From NCBI RefSeq assembly GCF_012843905.1, contig NZ_JABAGC010000036.1, positions 1-35,446 on the forward strand: a DNA stretch of 35,446 bases, in the 5' to 3' direction. This DNA is from Clostridium sp. SM-530-WT-3G. GTDB taxonomy: Bacteria > Bacillota > Clostridia > Clostridiales > Clostridiaceae. The notes below the pieces were generated by a model that saw only the letters and a program-made list of their open reading frames with translations, made no database searches and was not told the origin of the DNA. Positions 24,806 to 32,534 of this stretch are shown one piece after another. Every line of letters starts with the position of its first letter. Within the stretch, counting starts at the first letter, position 1. A program made the position numbers and the translations under genes.

Positions 24806-26596
24806 TTATACTTCAATGCCTGCAAGTTTCATAAGATGAATTGCATTTTGAGTTGTACTCTTTCCTTTTCTAAGTACATAATCAAATTTTATTTTATTAT
24901 CTTCATAAAATTCCCTAAAATTATAATTAATTATTGTTTCACTTTCCAGATCGCATAATTCAAGATCATGAGTTGATACAAGTCCTACACCTCCATATTT
25001 AATAAGCTGTTTTATTAAAACAGAGGCTCCAATATGCCTATCCTTTGAATTGGTACCCTTAAATATTTCATCCAATAAGAAAAATACTTTTTCCCCATTT
25101 TTACATGCTTCAATAAGTAATTTTATTCTAAGTATTTCTGCATAGAATGATGATATATTTTCCTCAAGATTATCTTTAGTTCTCATACAAGTATATATAT
25201 TCATTATTCCACAAGATAACTTTTCAGCACTTACCGGTGCTCCTATGTAAGCCAGTAACAAATTAATTCCTATAGTTCTTAAAAATGTACTTTTACCTGA
25301 CATATTTGAACCAGTAATTAGAGCAACTTTCTCTTTACCCTTTAATGCAAAATTATTTTTAACTGCTTTATTATCACCTATTAATGGATGAGATATATTT
25401 ATGCACTCTATAGATTCAGTACCACATATCTGAGGATATACCCATTCTGAATGTTCAAAAGGAATATTTGCTAAACTATTTAATTCATCAATTTCATGAA
25501 TTACTTCCATCCACTGTCTTAAATAAATTCCATTTTTATTTCTCCATTTTTCAAGTCTTTTCATTATATATATATCTGAAAAAAATAATACATTTAACAT
25601 TACATATGCCATGTTTTTTGAACTGTCACCCAACCATGTTAATATATTATTCAATTTTTTCATCTCATTAACACAGATAATATTATCATTATTTAATTTT
25701 AATTTTATATCTACCAGTAATTGAGCTTCAAATTTTTCGTCATCTATCATTTCAAGGATACTTTCATATATGGAAATATTGTTTTTTATAGATTCAAAAA
25801 AATTTATATATTCTTTCATAGGAGAATTTAATATATTAACAACAGCATAATTAATTACCAGTAATAAAAGAATAAATGACAATGGTAATATTCTTTTTAC
25901 GAACATTACTATGGATACCCATGTAACAATTGTAAAAATACATGCTATAAGAAGCCTTAACACACTATTATTTACCTTTTTACTCTCCCCCCATTTAATA
26001 AACCTGTCTATGTCTACATCATTAGATTTTTGTAACTTTCCTTCTGCACATACTTTCTGTCTCCATAGTACTTTTTTAGAAAGTTCTTTTACAGCTTCCT
26101 GCCTTTTAACAATTGTCTCTTTATCAAATTTCACTTCTCGTTTCAATATTCTAGCTAGAAGCAGTCTTCCACCCTTACTTATTGTTGTATTCATAAATTG
26201 GAACAAGGAATTCTCACCAAATATATCTAAATCATTGGCATAACTATGATTTTCATCTAAAAATTCTATTCCTTTATCGTTTATACTTTTAAACTGTCCA
26301 TTTATTCGCTTAATACCATCCCTATTAATATCAATTAATATGTCATTACGTTTCTTTTTTCTATATAATCCGTCATGGTAAAAAATTAACATTATAAAAA
26401 CTACTAAAAACACAATTAAATTTACAAAAAACAATGTATTTTTTGAATTTTTATATGATACATATCCTAATACCATAGTTAATAATACTACTATCAGTCG
26501 TAATATACCTATAACTCTTATTTTGCTTGTCAGAGCTTTATTAATATCTAATCTTTTATTAATTTGACTTTGATAAAATTTTTCACTAGGATTCAT
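24806..26596 (-). CDS. Membrane-anchored MutS-like ATPase
   Basis: 596 aa, starting at the ATG with AAGGAGG just upstream; a longer GTG frame includes that site. The MutS ATPase domain is at the C-terminus: Walker A GSNMSGKSTF (about 427-436), Walker B FFLLDEIFKGTNS (about 508-520) and STHD (about 545). The clamp/lever part precedes it. The N-terminal mismatch-recognition domain of MutS1 and the Smr nuclease domain of MutS2 are missing. Instead there are two hydrophobic hairpins at about 30-75 and 210-250. This is the membrane-associated MutS-domain family found in Firmicutes and Bacteroidetes; its role is unknown and mismatch repair is unlikely. It is followed by a DEDDh exonuclease in the same direction. 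Confidence 0.88.
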   Translation of the reverse strand: MNPSEKFYQSQINKRLDINKALTSKIRVIGILRLIVVLLTMVLGYVSYKNSKNTLFFVNLIVFLVVFIMLIFYHDGLYRKKKRNDILIDINRDGIKRINGQFKSINDKGIEFLDENHSYANDLDIFGENSLFQFMNTTISKGGRLLLARILKREVKFDKETIVKRQEAVKELSKKVLWRQKVCAEGKLQKSNDVDIDRFIKWGESKKVNNSVLRLLIACIFTIVTWVSIVMFVKRILPLSFILLLLVINYAVVNILNSPMKEYINFFESIKNNISIYESILEMIDDEKFEAQLLVDIKLKLNNDNIICVNEMKKLNNILTWLGDSSKNMAYVMLNVLFFSDIYIMKRLEKWRNKNGIYLRQWMEVIHEIDELNSLANIPFEHSEWVYPQICGTESIECINISHPLIGDNKAVKNNFALKGKEKVALITGSNMSGKSTFLRTIGINLLLAYIGAPVSAEKLSCGIMNIYTCMRTKDNLEENISSFYAEILRIKLLIEACKNGEKVFFLLDEIFKGTNSKDRHIGASVLIKQLIKYGGVGLVSTHDLELCDLESETIINYNFREFYEDNKIKFDYVLRKGKSTTQNAIHLMKLAGIEV

Positions 26597-26636
26597 ATTT
26601 CCTCCTTTTAACACACCTATTTCTCTCTATATTTCT

Positions 26637-26664
26637 ATTGTACGTTATTAAAAATCACTGTCAA
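26637..26664 (-). promoter_or_regulatory. Promoter of the MutS-like/exonuclease pair
   Basis: On the minus strand, a perfect TTGACA (26659-26664), 16 bp, TACAAT (26637-26642), about 40 nt ahead of the ATG. Confidence 0.7.
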
Positions 26665-26778
26665 ATTATTGTTCATATTTCCATAGTAATTAATATAAAA
26701 AGTGTACTTAAGCCATATAATCAACAATATTATTTCTATAAAAATTGTTTAGTATAATCTAATTTACTTTTAATATTA

Positions 26779-26787
26779 TGGTATAAT
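26779..26787 (+). promoter_or_regulatory. Extended -10 promoter candidate of the PAP2 gene
   Basis: TGGTATAAT, a perfect TATAAT with TG one base upstream, about 48 nt before the ATG at 26836. No clear -35. Confidence 0.5.
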
Positions 26788-26835
26788 TCTTTTAAATATA
26801 ATTTCATTTAAATTAATATAAGTTATGAGGTTTTT

Positions 26836-27330
26836 ATGAAGGAAAAGCACTTTATTTATATAACAGATTCTATTAGAAAATCAAAAACAATAACTTCTCT
26901 TGTTAAAATATGCTCTAAATTTTTGCCACTTTTAGTTGTGGCAATATATTTTGTATCCTTTGTTTACCTTGCAATAAATAGGGATCCAAAAATAATTTTA
27001 TTTACATTAGTTCCAGCTATAAATTTTATATTTATAAGTTTATTTAGATCCTACAAAAACAACACTCGACCATATGATATATACAAGTTTACACCTATTA
27101 TTAGTTTCCAACCTGGAAAAGGCAAGTCATTTCCAAGTAGACATACAGCAAGTGCTTTTATAATTGCAATGGCTTGTTTATATATAAATACATATTTAGG
27201 ACTTTTTATGTTTGTTCTTGCATTTATTATAGGAATAAGTAGAGTTATATGTGGAGTACACTTTCCAAAAGATGTTGTTTCAGGTATGATTATAAGTATT
27301 TTATTTGGATATATATGTTTCTTTATGTAA
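26836..27330 (+). CDS. PAP2-family membrane phosphatase
   Basis: Integral membrane phosphatase of 164 aa with about five hydrophobic segments. The three PAP2 motifs are in order: KNNTRPY (about 74-80, part of KX6RP), FPSRHTAS (about 98-105, the PSGH motif with Arg in place of Gly), and GISRVICGVHFPKDV (about 133-147, SRX5HX3D). The catalytic His and Asp are present. Family members dephosphorylate undecaprenyl-PP, phosphatidate or phosphatidylglycerophosphate at the membrane outer face; the substrate is not decided by sequence alone. It is a single-gene unit. Confidence 0.88.
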   Translation: MKEKHFIYITDSIRKSKTITSLVKICSKFLPLLVVAIYFVSFVYLAINRDPKIILFTLVPAINFIFISLFRSYKNNTRPYDIYKFTPIISFQPGKGKSFPSRHTASAFIIAMACLYINTYLGLFMFVLAFIIGISRVICGVHFPKDVVSGMIISILFGYICFFM

Positions 27331-27365
27331 CCCAAACATACTAATATAAAAATTCATAAAAAAAC

Positions 27366-27396
27366 AGAGGTACGTTACAATTTGTAATGTACCTCT
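27366..27396 (-). terminator. Terminator of the spore protein gene
   Basis: 14-bp stem (27366-27379 with 27383-27396) with one G-T pair and a 3-nt loop. The minus strand continues GTTTTTTTATG, a good U-tract; the plus-strand tail TGGTTTAAG is poor, so it mainly ends the SASP transcript. Confidence 0.8.
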
Positions 27397-27467
27397 TGGT
27401 TTAAGAATACTATTATATTTTCTTTACAATATAATATAGAATTTAGATTGAAATCATATTAATTCCT

Positions 27468-27650
27468 TTAAATTCTGTGTTCGTATTCTTCTACCATTCT
27501 TTTTACCATTTCTCCGCCTACTGAACCACATTGTCTAGAACTTAAGTCTCCATTATATTCTTTAAATGGTACTCCTAGTTCTTGAGCTACTTCGTTCTTG
27601 AATCTTGCTAATCCTTGTTTTGCTTCTGGAACTAATGCATGCTTTGACAT
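27468..27650 (-). CDS. Small acid-soluble spore protein, alpha/beta type
   Basis: SASP of 60 aa that coats and protects DNA in the dormant spore and is degraded by the GPR protease at germination. The start MSKHALVPEAKQGL is at the ATG with GAGGAGG 8 nt upstream. RFKNEVAQELGV (about 16-27) contains the GPR cleavage context (Glu-Val-Ala), and the C-terminal GSVGGEMVKRMVEEYE is the DNA-binding signature. It should be transcribed in the forespore by sigma-G, but I could not identify a convincing sigma-G promoter upstream. It is the clearest evidence in the window that the organism sporulates. Confidence 0.93.
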   Translation of the reverse strand: MSKHALVPEAKQGLARFKNEVAQELGVPFKEYNGDLSSRQCGSVGGEMVKRMVEEYEHRI

Positions 27651-27808
27651 AACTGATCCCTCCTCGGTTAATTTGGTATATATCAATAAGAAAATTATCA
27701 AATCCTCCTATCGACACTATTATTTTTACCTTATTATTTTTTTATATTCATTTATTTTTTAAGTAATTAATTCCAAATTATCCATTCAAAAAATACTTTA
27801 TAAATAAA

Positions 27809-28750
27809 TTAAACAACTGAATTATAAATCACTCTTAATAACTGTTTTGAAATAATATTAAGTTCAAATATATCTGTGTCTTCTATTACGTTCTTTTCTT
27901 TCATTATATTTAAATACTTATTCATTTCATTAAAGAACCTAAATATTTCTTTTTCAATAATTTCATTTGGGCTTTTTAAATTTTTCATATAAACTATATG
28001 TTTTTTCAAATCAAAAATTTTTAATGGAAAAAGTAAGTAAAGACTATTTTCATATAAATCTTTAAAATTGTACTTCCATCCTTTTATTATATTAAACCTA
28101 TATGGAATATGACAGCTATTATTATCAGTTTCTCTTAATTCATATGAATCCGGCACTCGTATATTAGAGTTTACAATTATTAAACATGAATCTAAATCTT
28201 TGCTTAGTAGATTATCTTTTATATCATCACTTCTATAGTGTCTCTTTTTTTCTTCCAAATTAATTATATTTACAGTTTTATCACTCATATTATTTTTAGT
28301 AATTTCAATTGCTATATTTTCATAGTCATTAGTTTGAAACTGTATACTATATTCAAATAATCTATACTCATCTTCAACAAAAATATTAATATAATAACTT
28401 GAGTTCTTTAATATTTTTCCTTGAATACCTTTTTCACTTTTTCCACTGTCAATATGACTTATCTTACAGTTTGTCCCTAAATAATCATCAAAAATCTTAT
28501 TAACAAAATCAATAAAAAGCCTCTTATTATTTAATAAAAATATTTTATTTATAACTTCATCCAATATATTAGAACTTAACTTATTATCACAGATTTCATA
28601 TTTATCAAAATAATCTTTACAAAATTTATTTTTAAAATCAAGATATTCTTCTACACTATTGTAACTATCATAATTGGAATTTATATTTGCTCTTAAATCA
28701 CTTTCTTTTTTTTCTGTTCTTATCTCACTTAACATAACTAATTTATTCAT
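27809..28750 (-). CDS. Hypothetical protein, possibly a divergent Rpn/PD-(D/E)XK relative
   Basis: Not recognised with confidence. 313 aa from the ATG with GGAG 6 nt upstream. It is acidic to neutral, rich in Asn, Asp, Lys and Ile, with no membrane segment. The stretch NNKRLFIDFVNKIFDDYLG (about 82-100), then a Gly-Lys-rich loop, ILKNSSYYINIFVEDEYRLF and EYSIQFQ resemble the fold order of PD-(D/E)XK transposase/Rpn proteins (the L-D-I and E-I-Q strands), but the catalytic Asp appears to be Asn and the Glu is displaced. The second half (about 170-313) is helical. The similarity is my reading of the pattern and needs a profile search. It stands alone between the spore gene and tRNA-Trp. Confidence 0.65.
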   Translation of the reverse strand: MNKLVMLSEIRTEKKESDLRANINSNYDSYNSVEEYLDFKNKFCKDYFDKYEICDNKLSSNILDEVINKIFLLNNKRLFIDFVNKIFDDYLGTNCKISHIDSGKSEKGIQGKILKNSSYYINIFVEDEYRLFEYSIQFQTNDYENIAIEITKNNMSDKTVNIINLEEKKRHYRSDDIKDNLLSKDLDSCLIIVNSNIRVPDSYELRETDNNSCHIPYRFNIIKGWKYNFKDLYENSLYLLFPLKIFDLKKHIVYMKNLKSPNEIIEKEIFRFFNEMNKYLNIMKEKNVIEDTDIFELNIISKQLLRVIYNSVV

Positions 28751-28824
28751 TCTGTTCTCCACCTCATAATGGATTATAACCATAATATGAAATTAATATT
28801 CAAAAGTTGTATATTCTGTTGCAT

Positions 28825-28855
28825 AAAAAAAAGCCGTAACACAATGTGCTACGAC
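28825..28855 (-). terminator. Terminator of tRNA-Trp copy 1
   Basis: 10-bp stem with a 3-nt loop (28833-28855) including two G-U pairs, followed on the minus strand by eight T (28832 to 28825), 5 nt after the tRNA 3' end. Confidence 0.9.
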
Positions 28856-28860
28856 AATTC

Positions 28861-28935
28861 TGGCAGGGGCACTAGGATTTGAACCCAGAACCAATGGTTT
28901 TGGAGACCACTACTCTACCGTTGAGCCATACCCCT
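28861..28935 (-). tRNA. trnW: tRNA-Trp (anticodon CCA), copy 1
   Basis: 75-nt cloverleaf on the minus strand with the 5' end at 28935. The acceptor stem AGGGGTA pairs with TGCCCCT, the D arm is GCTC/GAGT, the anticodon stem GTGGT/ACCAT carries loop CTCCAAA with anticodon CCA at 28901-28903, and the T arm is CTGGG-TTCAAAT-CCTAG. The 3' CCA is encoded (28861-28863). It is identical to the copy at 30464-30538. Confidence 0.97.
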
Positions 28936-28947
28936 AAGACATAGACT

Positions 28948-28976
28948 ATTTTACAATTAAATAATACATATGTCAA
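28948..28976 (-). promoter_or_regulatory. Promoter of tRNA-Trp copy 1
   Basis: On the minus strand, TTGACA (28971-28976), 17 bp, TAAAAT (28948-28953), 12 nt upstream of the mature tRNA 5' end. Confidence 0.85.
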
Positions 28977-29080
28977 CATTTTTTATATTATTTTTTGTAA
29001 AACTAAACAATTTATATAATTACAACAACTTTACGAATAATAAACTTTACATATCACTAAATAATATATACTTATTTCTC

Positions 29081-29109
29081 TTGTACTTATTAACAAAATA
29101 TTTTATAAT
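29081..29109 (+). promoter_or_regulatory. Promoter of the nitronate monooxygenase-like gene
   Basis: TTGTAC (29081-29086), 17 bp, TATAAT (29104-29109). The start of transcription would fall near 29116. Confidence 0.65.
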
Positions 29110-29115
29110 TAAATA

Positions 29116-29138
29116 AATATTTTGATTTTCAAAATATT
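29116..29138. promoter_or_regulatory. Operator-like dyad at the predicted transcription start
   Basis: Perfect 10-bp arms AATATTTTGA (29116-29125) and TCAAAATATT (29129-29138) around TTT. It begins where the promoter at 29081-29109 should start transcription, a usual position for a repressor site. A 5' mRNA hairpin is the alternative. Confidence 0.45.
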
Positions 29139-29175
29139 TTAATATCAAAGTTTTTAATGAAAGGAGACTAAAACA

Positions 29176-30243
29176 ATGGATTTTAATCCACTTAAAATAG
29201 GAAATCTTATTGCTCCAATTCCCATAATTCAAGGTGGTATGGGCATAGGAGTTTCATCTTCTAAATTAGCATCTGCAGTAGCTAATGAAGGCGGTATTGG
29301 TGTTATTTCTGCTGCTCAACTTGGTTATAATGAGCCTGACTTTGAAAAAAATCCATTAGAAACAAATTTAAAAGCCATAAAAAAACACATATCTCTCGCT
29401 AAATCACTTTGCCCTACTGGAATATTAGGAATAAATATAATGGTTGCTTCAAATTATTATAAAGAACATGTTAAAGCAGCAATTAAGTCTGGTATCGATC
29501 TAATTATTTCTGGTGCCGGTCTTCCTATATCACTTCCAAAACTAACAAAAGGCTATAATGTTAAAATTGCGCCTATAGTTTCTTCTTTAAAAAGTGCTAA
29601 AGTAATATTAAAATTATGGGACAAGCATGATAATGTATGCCCTGATTTAATGATTATAGAAGGACCAAAAGCTGGAGGACATTTAGGCTTTAAGCTAGAC
29701 GAACTCAATGATAATAATTTTAATTTTGATAAAGTTATAGTTGATATCATTAATGAAACAAAAAAATATGCTCAAAAATATAACAAAGACATTCCTGTAA
29801 TTGTAGGTGGTGGAGTTTTTGATGGCAGAGATATAGCTCACTATTTAAATCTTGGAGCTTCTGGTGTTCAAATGGCTACAAGATTTGTAGTAACAGAAGA
29901 ATGTGATGCTTCACAAAAATTTAAGGATGCATATATAAATTGCAGTAAGGATGATATACAAATAGTTAAGAGTCCAGTTGGAATGCCAGGAAGAGCTATA
30001 AAAAATAAATTTATACAAAATAATTCACAAAAAAACTGTAAAGTGACTCATTGTTATAATTGTCTAGAACCTTGTAATCCTGCTAACACTCCTTACTGTA
30101 TAAGTAAAGCGTTAATAAATGCAGTAAATGGCAATATAGATGATGGATTAATTTTCTGTGGAGAAAATGCAAGTAGGCTTACAAAAATGACAACTGTAAA
30201 AAAACTTATGAGTGAATTAATTACAGAACTTCGTTCAGTATAG
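29176..30243 (+). CDS. Nitronate monooxygenase / FabK-like FMN-dependent TIM-barrel enzyme
   Basis: 355 aa of the 2-nitropropane dioxygenase (NPD) family, FMN-binding TIM barrel. IPIIQGGMGIGVSSSKLASAV (about 15-35) is the N-terminal FMN-binding signature. GPKAGGHLG holds the conserved His169, and PVIVGGGVFDGRDIAHYLNLGASGVQMATRF is the phosphate-binding end of the barrel. A C-terminal Cys cluster (C-x4-C-x2-C-x3-C-x7-C, about 288-310) is an extra found in many clostridial members. The family includes nitronate monooxygenases and enoyl-ACP reductase FabK; with no fatty-acid genes nearby and the Cys-rich tail, an uncharacterised oxidoreductase is the safest call. AAAGGAG precedes the ATG. The gene sits between two tRNA-Trp genes. 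Confidence 0.85.
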   Translation: MDFNPLKIGNLIAPIPIIQGGMGIGVSSSKLASAVANEGGIGVISAAQLGYNEPDFEKNPLETNLKAIKKHISLAKSLCPTGILGINIMVASNYYKEHVKAAIKSGIDLIISGAGLPISLPKLTKGYNVKIAPIVSSLKSAKVILKLWDKHDNVCPDLMIIEGPKAGGHLGFKLDELNDNNFNFDKVIVDIINETKKYAQKYNKDIPVIVGGGVFDGRDIAHYLNLGASGVQMATRFVVTEECDASQKFKDAYINCSKDDIQIVKSPVGMPGRAIKNKFIQNNSQKNCKVTHCYNCLEPCNPANTPYCISKALINAVNGNIDDGLIFCGENASRLTKMTTVKKLMSELITELRSV

Positions 30244-30299
30244 ATATATCTTATATATTAATTTGTATTGTTAAATTATTAATAACCTTAACAAATAAT

Positions 30300-30344
30300 A
30301 GAAACACTTAGAATTATTAACAAATAATAATTCTAAGTGTTTCT
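30300..30344 (+). terminator. Terminator of the nitronate monooxygenase-like gene
   Basis: Perfect 19-bp stem (30300-30318 with 30326-30344) and a 7-nt loop, 56 nt after the stop, followed by ATTTATTTATG on the plus strand. Confidence 0.8.
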
Positions 30345-30428
30345 ATTTATTTATGTGCCATTACTTTAACTTCACATAGTATTGATTTAGGAAGTTCGTT
30401 TAAAGTAAATTTTATTTTTTATTAGAAT

Positions 30429-30458
30429 AAAAAAAGCCGTAGCACAATGTACTACGAC
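30429..30458 (-). terminator. Terminator of tRNA-Trp copy 2
   Basis: 10-bp stem with a 3-nt loop (30436-30458) followed on the minus strand by seven T (30435 to 30429). It differs from copy 1 at two bases, and both changes keep pairing (G-U to G-C and C-G to U-G). Confidence 0.9.
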
Positions 30459-30463
30459 AATTC

Positions 30464-30538
30464 TGGCAGGGGCACTAGGATTTGAACCCAGAACCAATGG
30501 TTTTGGAGACCACTACTCTACCGTTGAGCCATACCCCT
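30464..30538 (-). tRNA. trnW: tRNA-Trp (anticodon CCA), copy 2
   Basis: 75-nt tRNA identical in sequence to the copy at 28861-28935, on the same strand, with CCA encoded at the 3' end (30464-30466) and anticodon CCA. The identity extends 7 nt upstream of the tRNA and includes most of the terminator downstream. The promoter is unrelated to that of copy 1. Confidence 0.97.
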
Positions 30539-30550
30539 AAGACATTAATA

Positions 30551-30579
30551 ATTATATAACATAATTTTTAATATTGCAA
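30551..30579 (-). promoter_or_regulatory. Promoter of tRNA-Trp copy 2
   Basis: On the minus strand, TTGCAA (30574-30579), 17 bp, a perfect TATAAT (30551-30556), 12 nt upstream of the mature tRNA 5' end, the same spacing as for copy 1. Confidence 0.8.
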
Positions 30580-30660
30580 GTATTATTTTTAAGTATTTAT
30601 TTTTTTCTAATAAAATAAATACTTATTCTTTAAACAGCTATATTAGACAATATTATAAAA

Positions 30661-30696
30661 TAAAGAATTAAGGATGATATCATCCTTAATTCTTTA
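30661..30696. terminator. Perfect 36-nt palindrome, terminator of the binding-protein gene
   Basis: 18-bp arms without a spacer (30661-30678 and 30679-30696), 64 nt after the stop of the minus-strand gene at 30761. The minus strand continues TTTTATAATA. It forms a stem with a tight loop. Confidence 0.75.
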
Positions 30697-30760
30697 TTTA
30701 ACCATATACACAAGATTATTATCTACTACTTAAAATTCATTATAATTATTGCTTACTTTC

Positions 30761-31657
30761 TTAAGGAATTTCATCCTTCACTAGCTTACATAACTCATTT
30801 ATATTATAAATAATTAAATCATCGAAAGACATATCCCCATAATACTTCCACATTTTAACCGTGCTGTATTTAGATAAATCTAATATTGAAGGATTTTCAC
30901 CATCATCAATAATTATTGTTTTAGCTACATCAAGATTATTAAGTTTCATAAATTCTGAAAGTTCATGATTATTAAGTTTTAAAGTATTTAATCCTAGTGA
31001 TCTTGTTATATATTCAAATCCATCATTTAGTGTAACAAATGAATATCCTCTTAATTTCTCTAGTTTACCTTGATATTTGCTTAACTTATCATCAAACTCG
31101 TCTATAGCTTTTTTATAGTTTTCTTGATAAAAATCTCTATTTTGAGGATCTCTATCTTGAATTGCAGCCTTAACATTATATAGTGCTATTTTATATTCTT
31201 CTATTCCTTCAAAATAATAAGGATTTTCTTTGCTTGTTCCAGCTAATTCATAATTAATTGTTCTAATACCTCTGGATAAATTAATTATTCCAAGGTTCCC
31301 TTTTTTTAATTCATTAATAAATGTATTTGTCCAAGGCTCAAAAGTTGTTCCAGAATAAATAAATAAATCCATATTTGATACATTATCTATAACATCTTGG
31401 CTATATTTGAAATTATTGATATCTTTTTCATCAGCAAACATATAACCCACATTATGCTTGTCCTTAACAATCTTTTTAACCATTTCATATTGTGGTTTAT
31501 TAACAGTTATTATATTTAGATATTTTCCTCTAGTTTCAGCGCCACTATTGATAGTATTATTATTTTCAGTATTTGCCAGAAGCGGACTTGAAAATATACT
31601 CATTCTAAGAGATAATGTAATAGTTATAATTACCATTACAAAGGTAATTTTTTTCAA
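30761..31657 (-). CDS. Orphan ZnuA/TroA-like (cluster A-I) substrate-binding protein lacking metal ligands
   Basis: Exported protein of 298 aa. The start is TTG at 31655-31657 with GGAGG 8 nt upstream; the ATG 5 codons earlier overlaps that site. A signal peptide covers about 1-29 and there is no lipobox Cys. The fold signature of metal-binding ABC receptors is present: NMDLFIYSGTTFEPW (about 95-109), the long linking helix (about 155-205) and the second lobe with DGFEYITRSLGLN. The four usual ligands are not: the first-lobe His falls at Asn, DPHxW reads NPYYF, HDAFxY reads NDGFEY, and the final Glu/Asp region reads DDGENPS. Only two His remain in the mature part. No permease or ATPase gene is adjacent. 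Zinc uptake is therefore doubtful. Confidence 0.8.
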   Translation of the reverse strand: MKKITFVMVIITITLSLRMSIFSSPLLANTENNNTINSGAETRGKYLNIITVNKPQYEMVKKIVKDKHNVGYMFADEKDINNFKYSQDVIDNVSNMDLFIYSGTTFEPWTNTFINELKKGNLGIINLSRGIRTINYELAGTSKENPYYFEGIEEYKIALYNVKAAIQDRDPQNRDFYQENYKKAIDEFDDKLSKYQGKLEKLRGYSFVTLNDGFEYITRSLGLNTLKLNNHELSEFMKLNNLDVAKTIIIDDGENPSILDLSKYSTVKMWKYYGDMSFDDLIIYNINELCKLVKDEIP

Positions 31658-32072
31658 ATAAGCCACCTCCATTTTTAATAAACTTACATATCTACTAAGT
31701 ACATCTTTTAAATTAAGTTAATAATATTCTTGCTATTAATAATCAAATCTAACAATTTAGTATTAATACACATTTTATTTTATTATACCAACTAAATTTG
31801 AATAAATATATAAAATTTTATTACAATTTAATACACGATATATAAAAGAAAAAAATTTATGGAAATTAGTATATTAAATAAAATTACTATTCATAATTTA
31901 AAATATATCATTTAAATTTGCTTTTATTGAATTTTGATATAAAATAAAAGAATGAGAAATTATAACTAAATAAACTATTTTACTTATTTTAATTGATTTT
32001 CATTAAAATTATTTTCACTTATATATTATAGTTTTTTATACATTACTATGCAAATATTTAGGAGGTAATTAC
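31658..32072. other. 415-bp divergent intergenic region
   Basis: Extremely AT-rich. Apart from the minus-strand promoter candidate (31718-31746) and the AGGAGG ahead of tsaE (32061-32066), I see no gene, no long inverted repeat and no clear promoter for tsaE. Confidence 0.5.
31718..31746 (-). promoter_or_regulatory. Promoter candidate of the ZnuA-like gene
   Basis: On the minus strand, TTGATT (31741-31746), 17 bp, TATTAA (31718-31723), about 60 nt upstream of the TTG start. No convincing Zur, Fur or MntR box overlaps it. Confidence 0.4.
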
Positions 32073-32534
32073 ATGATATTTGAAATAAATAGTGTTGAGC
32101 AGACAACACAGCTTGGAATCAACCTAGGTAGATTACTAAACGCTGGTGACATAGTATGCCTTACAGGTGACTTAGGTACAGGAAAAACTCATATTACCAA
32201 AGGAATTGCCAAGGGTTTAGAAATAGATGATAATATCACAAGTCCTACATTTACAATCGTAAATGAATATGATAGTGGCAGATTAAAATTAAATCACTTT
32301 GATGTTTATAGAGTAAGTGATCCAGATGAAGTATATGCAATTGGATTTGATGATTACATATTTTCTGATGCAGTTTCTATTATAGAATGGGCAAATTATA
32401 TAGAAGAAATTCTTCCAAAAGATCTGCTTCATATAAGAATAGAAAAAGACCTTTCAAAAGGTGAAGATTATAGGAAAATAACTATTACTCCTTACGGAGA
32501 AAGATATGATTACATAAAGGAGCTGAGATTATGA
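32073..32534 (+). CDS. tsaE: tRNA threonylcarbamoyladenosine biosynthesis ATPase TsaE
   Basis: P-loop ATPase of 153 aa (YjeE/YdiB family) that powers the TsaBDE complex making t6A at position 37 of ANN-decoding tRNAs. Walker A is GDLGTGKTHITKG (about 33-45), SPTFTIVNEYDSG (about 58-70) is the switch region, and the DVYRV and IIEWANYIEEILP stretches are family signatures. AGGAGG lies 8 nt before the ATG. The stop overlaps the tsaB start by 4 nt, indicating translational coupling. The catalytic partner TsaD and TsaC are not in the window. Confidence 0.95.
   Translation: MIFEINSVEQTTQLGINLGRLLNAGDIVCLTGDLGTGKTHITKGIAKGLEIDDNITSPTFTIVNEYDSGRLKLNHFDVYRVSDPDEVYAIGFDDYIFSDAVSIIEWANYIEEILPKDLLHIRIEKDLSKGEDYRKITITPYGERYDYIKELRL

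Noticed and set aside
27651..27710. N-terminally extended spore protein starting at the TTG at 27701, with AGGAGG just upstream
   Set aside because: Spacing to that TTG is only about 2 nt, the extension is unlike any SASP, and the internal ATG has an ideal ribosome binding site.
30347..30418. Minus-strand open stretch ending in MAHK and a stop, just downstream of tRNA-Trp copy 2, possibly a gene remnant
   Set aside because: Only about 23 codons, with no start or ribosome binding site. It overlaps nothing informative and could be chance in AT-rich DNA.
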